DNA of 64,000 nucleotides from Paraburkholderia sp. BL10I2N1 (GTDB lineage Bacteria; Pseudomonadota; Gammaproteobacteria; Burkholderiales; Burkholderiaceae). The position numbers and the translations under genes are program-made. Positions 63,369-64,000 of the stretch are shown in pieces (position 1 is the first letter of the stretch; every line of letters starts with the position of its first letter). Below the pieces are notes generated by a model. That model had not been told where the DNA came from. It did not search any database and saw nothing but the letters and a program-made list of their open reading frames with translations. Location: assembly GCF_004361815.1 (NCBI RefSeq), contig NZ_SNWA01000001.1, forward strand, positions 1,302,001 through 1,366,000. Reading direction: 5' to 3'.

Positions 63369-63396
63369 CCACGTGCTGTCTGATGACAGCACGTGG
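63369..63396 (+). terminator. Hairpin after gcvP
   Basis: CCACGTGCTGTC-TGAT-GACAGCACGTGG is a perfect 12-base stem 22 bases past the gcvP stop. No T-run follows, so it may protect the 3' end or work with Rho rather than act as a classic terminator. Confidence 0.55.
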
Positions 63397-63484
63397 GAAG
63401 CACGTGGCCAGCGTGCAATTCTGTCGTTCGCGCCCCGGAACGGCTAACATCACACACCAAATGAGCCTAACGAAGGAGTTTCGC

Positions 63485-64000
63485 ATGGCGCGAAAGGTGC
63501 GATTGATGCAACGCCGGATAAACGCAACGGGGGTGCGCTCGCGACGGTCAGCCAGCGCATCACTGACCACCCTGCTCGTGGCCTGCGGCTCGCTCATGCT
63601 GCCGCTGCAGCAAGCGCGCGCAGCGATGAATTTCTGTGCAGCGCCCGCACTGCAAACCAGCGAACGTACGAATGCCGATCCTGGCGTGAAGGCGCTGGTC
63701 GCCAATGTGCTGGCGCATCTGAACGATCCGGCGCAAGCGCTTCCGAAGCTGCATACCGAAGGAACGTTACCGCACGAAGGGATTTACGACCAGAGCGTCG
63801 AAGCGGAAAAGGATCTCGATCTGCTTCGCGATGCCGCGCTCGCGTGGCGTGCAACCAGCGACGACCGATTCCTGAGACTGGTCGACCGCCTGCTGTACGC
63901 GTGGGTGACGACCTATCAGCCGAACTTCAACCCGATCGACGAAACACGTTTCGAAGGCCTCATCCTCGCCTACGACATGACCGCCAGCGCGCTGCCCGTG
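63485..64000 (+). CDS. Alginate-lyase-family protein (5' part, runs off the window)
   Basis: The visible 172 residues have a long basic N-terminus (1-25), a hydrophobic signal segment (LTTLLVACGSLMLPLQQARA, about 27-46), and a mature start at about AMNFCAAP. Then come LPHEGIYDQSVEAEKDLDLL, ALAWRATSDDRFLRLVDRLL, and YQPNFNPIDETRFEGLILAY, which match the alpha-helical alginate lyase fold (Algin_lyase type). AAGGAG precedes the ATG. The catalytic Asn/His/Arg/Tyr set lies mostly beyond the edge, so enzymatic status is untested. Confidence 0.8.
   Translation, partial: MARKVRLMQRRINATGVRSRRSASASLTTLLVACGSLMLPLQQARAAMNFCAAPALQTSERTNADPGVKALVANVLAHLNDPAQALPKLHTEGTLPHEGIYDQSVEAEKDLDLLRDAALAWRATSDDRFLRLVDRLLYAWVTTYQPNFNPIDETRFEGLILAYDMTASALPV

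Noticed and set aside
60813-63392. 859-codon minus-strand frame across gcvP
   Set aside because: Antisense to a full-length gcvP, Arg/His/Val-rich, no motif; codon-bias artefact.

Overview
The window looks like a chromosome segment of a Paraburkholderia/Burkholderia-type betaproteobacterium. The reasons are the high GC content, the order flhDC-motAB-cheY-cheA-cheW-MCP-cheR-cheD-cheB-cheY-cheZ-flhB-flhA-flhF, the DUF2844/DUF3443 pair, and a tandem glycine riboswitch before gcvTHP. No species is claimed. All names come from reading translated sequence and motifs; no database search was run.

Region 1 (1-20.4 kb, nearly all on the minus strand) is the flagellar master-regulator, motor, chemotaxis and export run. 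A sigma70-like promoter precedes flhD, a sigma28-like promoter precedes motA, and a shared promoter-like element precedes both flhB and flhF. An intact IS110-family element (about 643-2177) sits between flhA and flhF, upstream of flhF's own promoter-like element. flhF starts at a TTG codon and runs off the left edge. Two secreted-protein genes (DUF2844 and DUF3443) lie between cheZ and flhB; the DUF3443 lipoprotein carries two DTGS motifs and a pepsin-like GILGVG motif.

Region 2 (20.7-29.2 kb) is mixed housekeeping: a GT4 glycosyltransferase, an H-NS-type protein, aquaporin Z, a small secreted protein, a HAD phosphatase, a BadF-type sugar kinase, Tag glycosylase, a frameshifted conserved-looking gene, rpsU and an aldo/keto reductase.

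Region 3 (29.4-51.7 kb) holds fliC, fliD and fliT on the plus strand, then about 19 kb of minus-strand glycan genes. These are four TPR-GT41 (SPINDLY/OGT-like) transferases, a UDP-xylose synthase-like decarboxylase translationally coupled to a sugar C-methyltransferase, a small glycosyltransferase, a WbqC-like protein, three DegT/DnrJ-family aminotransferase homologues (one without the PLP lysine), a methyltransferase and a glycosyltransferase-methyltransferase fusion. The location next to the flagellin genes suggests a flagellin O-glycosylation island. Two of the GT41 genes share about 1 kb of almost identical TPR-coding DNA but differ in their catalytic halves.

Region 4 (52-64 kb) is core: tRNA-Arg(CCG), a di-haem cytochrome c, an NTF2-like protein, Rep helicase, a Gfo/Idh/MocA oxidoreductase, a small lipoprotein, the glycine riboswitch with gcvT-gcvH-gcvP, and the start of an alginate-lyase-family gene.
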